A DNA stretch of 64,000 bases from CAZBLK01 sp964492715 (GTDB taxonomy: Bacteria > Bacillota > Clostridia > Lachnospirales > WRBF01), in contig CAZBLK010000001.1 in NCBI GenBank assembly GCA_964492715.1, forward strand, positions 140,092-204,091, read 5' to 3'. A program made the translations under genes and the position numbers. Each line of letters starts with the position of its first letter. The stretch's first letter is position 1. The notes beneath the pieces are model-generated. The model saw only the letters and a program-made list of their open reading frames with translations. It did not search any database and was not told the DNA's origin. Below are positions 62,103-64,000 of this stretch, in pieces.

Positions 62103-63008
62103 ATGTATGATGATGTGTTTCTAAACGAATACGGCTTTTATACCTTAAAAACACTTCCGACTGACGTCGAAATAGAGTCTTTTTATAGAGATAGGTATTA
62201 TCAAGAGTCCTTAAACAGCTCATATCAAACTACCTACACGAACGAAGAATTAACTTTTTTTGAAGCCAAACTTCAACAAAAACTATTATTGATTGAACAA
62301 CATATTATTCTACCAACAGATAAGACGCATTCGTTTTTGGATATTGGTTGCGGAGAAGGATTTGCTGTTGCGTTTTTTAAGAAGAAAGGGTTTTCTGTTT
62401 TAGGACTTGACTATAGTATTGATGGAATTAAGAAACAAAACCCTGAAATAGAAAATGATGTAATGTTTGGCGATATTTACGATAATATCGAAATTCTACT
62501 TAACAGCGGCAGACAATTTGATATTGTTAATATGGATAATGTATTGGAGCATGTGATGGACCCAAAAATCCTACTCCAAAAGATTTATAACGTGCTGTCA
62601 GACAACGGTGTCTTATTTGTTAAGGTTCCAAATGACTTTTCGTATTTGCAAGAATATTTTTACAAACATGGAATTATAGATAATCCATATTGGGTTGCGC
62701 CGATTGAACATATTTCATATTTCAACAAAGATGGCCTAATAAATGTTTGTGCAGCCTCAGGATTCAGATGTGTAGATTCTTTAAGCGATATGCAAGTTGA
62801 GTTTTTCTTGTTAAATCCAAGCACAAATTATATTCGAGATAAGGTTGTTGCCAAATCAAGAACATGTCATTTTGCAAGGATAGCTCAAGAGAACATATTT
62901 CATGAAATATCCCCCGAAAAAACTATTGAATTATATAGGGTTTTAGGCAGTATGGGAGTGGGAAGACAAATAATTGGTATATTCAAAAAAATACAAAGTA
63001 ACAAGTAA
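62103..63008 (+). CDS. SAM-dependent methyltransferase (class I, sugar/polyketide type)
   Basis: 301 aa with SAM motif I FLDIGCGEGFAVAFF, acidic LGLDYS and post-motif MDNVLEHVMDPKILLQK, as in Methyltransf_23-like enzymes of capsule and antibiotic clusters. C-terminal HISYFNKDGLINVCAASGFR is typical of that group. ATG 62103 with GGTGG eight bases upstream; a GTG at 62091 is an in-frame alternative. Part of the island operon. Substrate not determinable. Confidence 0.83.
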   Translation: MYDDVFLNEYGFYTLKTLPTDVEIESFYRDRYYQESLNSSYQTTYTNEELTFFEAKLQQKLLLIEQHIILPTDKTHSFLDIGCGEGFAVAFFKKKGFSVLGLDYSIDGIKKQNPEIENDVMFGDIYDNIEILLNSGRQFDIVNMDNVLEHVMDPKILLQKIYNVLSDNGVLFVKVPNDFSYLQEYFYKHGIIDNPYWVAPIEHISYFNKDGLINVCAASGFRCVDSLSDMQVEFFLLNPSTNYIRDKVVAKSRTCHFARIAQENIFHEISPEKTIELYRVLGSMGVGRQIIGIFKKIQSNK

Positions 63009-63029
63009 GTTGTTGAATAGAGGATTGAA

Positions 63030-64000
63030 ATGAAACGAATTTTAGTAACCTCTATAGGCGGACAAGTAGGTCATGGTATTCTAAAATGTCTAAACGGATA
63101 CGATGGTCAGCTTTATGGGACGGATATTGGAGAATACCCAGCTGGCATTGATGGAGTTGATGTGTTCTTCAAAGTTCCCTTTGCAACAGATGAACAATAT
63201 ATACCTATATTGTTGAATCTGTGCGAAAATAATTGCATTTCGCATTTGATTCCAGCTAATGAACAAGAAATACTTGCCGTTGCTCAAAATGTAGATTTGT
63301 TCCGCACAAATGGCATAACGGTACTCGCATTGACTGCCGAACAACTGGAAAAGTGTTCGGATAAGTACACCCTACCTAAGACTCTAACGTCACTTGGACT
63401 TGATGCACCTTTGTCTTACACCGTTGACGAATTTTCCCCAAATGGCGAAGAATATATTGCGAAACTTCGCAATTCTTATGGTTCGCGGCTTGTAAGAAAG
63501 TTTACGACAAGTGAAGAGCTACTTACCATTACCGCGCAAACTACAAAAGAATTGGTTATCCAACAGTATATACCATCTCCTGAAACAGAATATACTATTG
63601 GCGTTTTCTCAACAGAAAACGAAATTCGTTCGATTACGTTCAAACGTGAACTGGAAGGTGGTTGGTCTCAAGTTGTTGAGTTGGTTGACAATACAGAGTT
63701 TCAGCCAATAGCAGAGCGTGTCGCACATGGATTGGGGATATGCGGTTGCTTTAATATTCAATTACGCAAACATGAAAATAGGTATTACATTTTTGAAATT
63801 AACCCTCGCATATCTGGCACAAACTTTTTCAGGCACCAATTAGGATTTCAGGATGTTCGTTGGTGGCTTACATATGTAAGTGGTGAAAAACTGTTGCCAT
63901 ATAAGCCTAAATTTGCGAAAGCCATCGGTATAAGGGAATTCAGTTGGCAAAATGGATTTAGCCTTTGTGAATTTTCGTACCATTCGATGATAAGCTTCCA
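63030..64000 (+). CDS. ATP-grasp ligase-like protein (3′ partial)
   Basis: At least 323 aa, open to the window end. N-terminal pre-ATP-grasp Rossmann part (MKRILVTSIGGQVGHGILKC), then the ATP-grasp core: CSDKYTLPKTLTSLGLDAPL, LVRKFTTSEELL, ELVIQQYIPSPETEYTIGVF and the metal-binding YYIFEINPRISGTNFFRHQL. This group (CarB-like, DUF-rich) joins carboxylates to amines or phosphates; neighbours suggest sugar or wall-polymer modification. ATG with GAGGA upstream, 21 bp after the methyltransferase. Confidence 0.82.
   Translation, partial: MKRILVTSIGGQVGHGILKCLNGYDGQLYGTDIGEYPAGIDGVDVFFKVPFATDEQYIPILLNLCENNCISHLIPANEQEILAVAQNVDLFRTNGITVLALTAEQLEKCSDKYTLPKTLTSLGLDAPLSYTVDEFSPNGEEYIAKLRNSYGSRLVRKFTTSEELLTITAQTTKELVIQQYIPSPETEYTIGVFSTENEIRSITFKRELEGGWSQVVELVDNTEFQPIAERVAHGLGICGCFNIQLRKHENRYYIFEINPRISGTNFFRHQLGFQDVRWWLTYVSGEKLLPYKPKFAKAIGIREFSWQNGFSLCEFSYHSMISF

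Noticed and set aside
1..64000. Transposase, integrase, phage genes, tRNA or rRNA genes
   Set aside because: I looked for their protein motifs and for clover-leaf or rRNA-like sequence and saw none that can be supported.

Overview
The window looks like chromosomal DNA from an anaerobic, low-G+C Bacillota of class Clostridia, probably a Lachnospirales-like lineage. The signs are a topA-codY pair, a split glycine decarboxylase (gcvPA/gcvPB), a tyrosine T-box, strong AAGGAGG-type ribosome sites with some TTG starts, a B12-dependent ribonucleotide reductase, a DarA/YaaR/HolB/RicT/TrmN6/RsmI block ordered as in Bacillus, and MurE with the DNPR signature of meso-diaminopimelate peptidoglycan. A flagellin and a chemoreceptor imply motility. 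No rRNA, tRNA, CRISPR array or intact transposase gene was seen.

Layout. 1-10.5 kb: division/cell-wall cluster on +, with two tandem PASTA transpeptidases, then murE, murF, mraY, murD and ftsW; it stops at a terminator without murG. 10.6-20 kb: a secreted stalk/thioredoxin-like protein, a FeoB-type membrane module without its GTPase, comM, a small regulator, dprA-topA-codY (CodY has a shortened sensor domain) and a DUF421 protein. 20-29 kb: polysaccharide deacetylase, a long palindromic element, T-box plus tyrS, a decayed regulator, a GH13 amylase and nrdJ. 29-35 kb: flagellin, the gcvT-gcvH-gcvPA-gcvPB operon and msrA. 35-43 kb: AGE-family epimerase, TPR protein, chemoreceptor, small YtxH-like protein, VOC protein and glycogen debranching enzyme. 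42.8-50 kb: two-component system, an MMPL exporter with a secreted coiled-coil partner, and a TusA-DsrE fusion. 50-60 kb: darA, yaaR, holB, ricT, trmN6, rsmI, a B-box/TM2 protein, then smc-ftsY. 60-64 kb: blaI, a wrecked blaR1, then a junction into a foreign-looking glycan/ligase island (epimerase remnant, phosphoesterase, methyltransferase, ATP-grasp) that leaves the window.

Most of the window is housekeeping. The less ordinary content lies between genes and in variants of known proteins: three families of dispersed inverted-repeat elements, one with a long form and a short form related by an exact deletion between 6-bp repeats; a CodY lacking the segment that holds most of the branched-chain amino-acid pocket; a terminator-like hairpin inside the leader of the glycine-cleavage operon with no recognisable glycine riboswitch; and the recombination scar near 60.87 kb. 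I found no clear new defence or mobile system.
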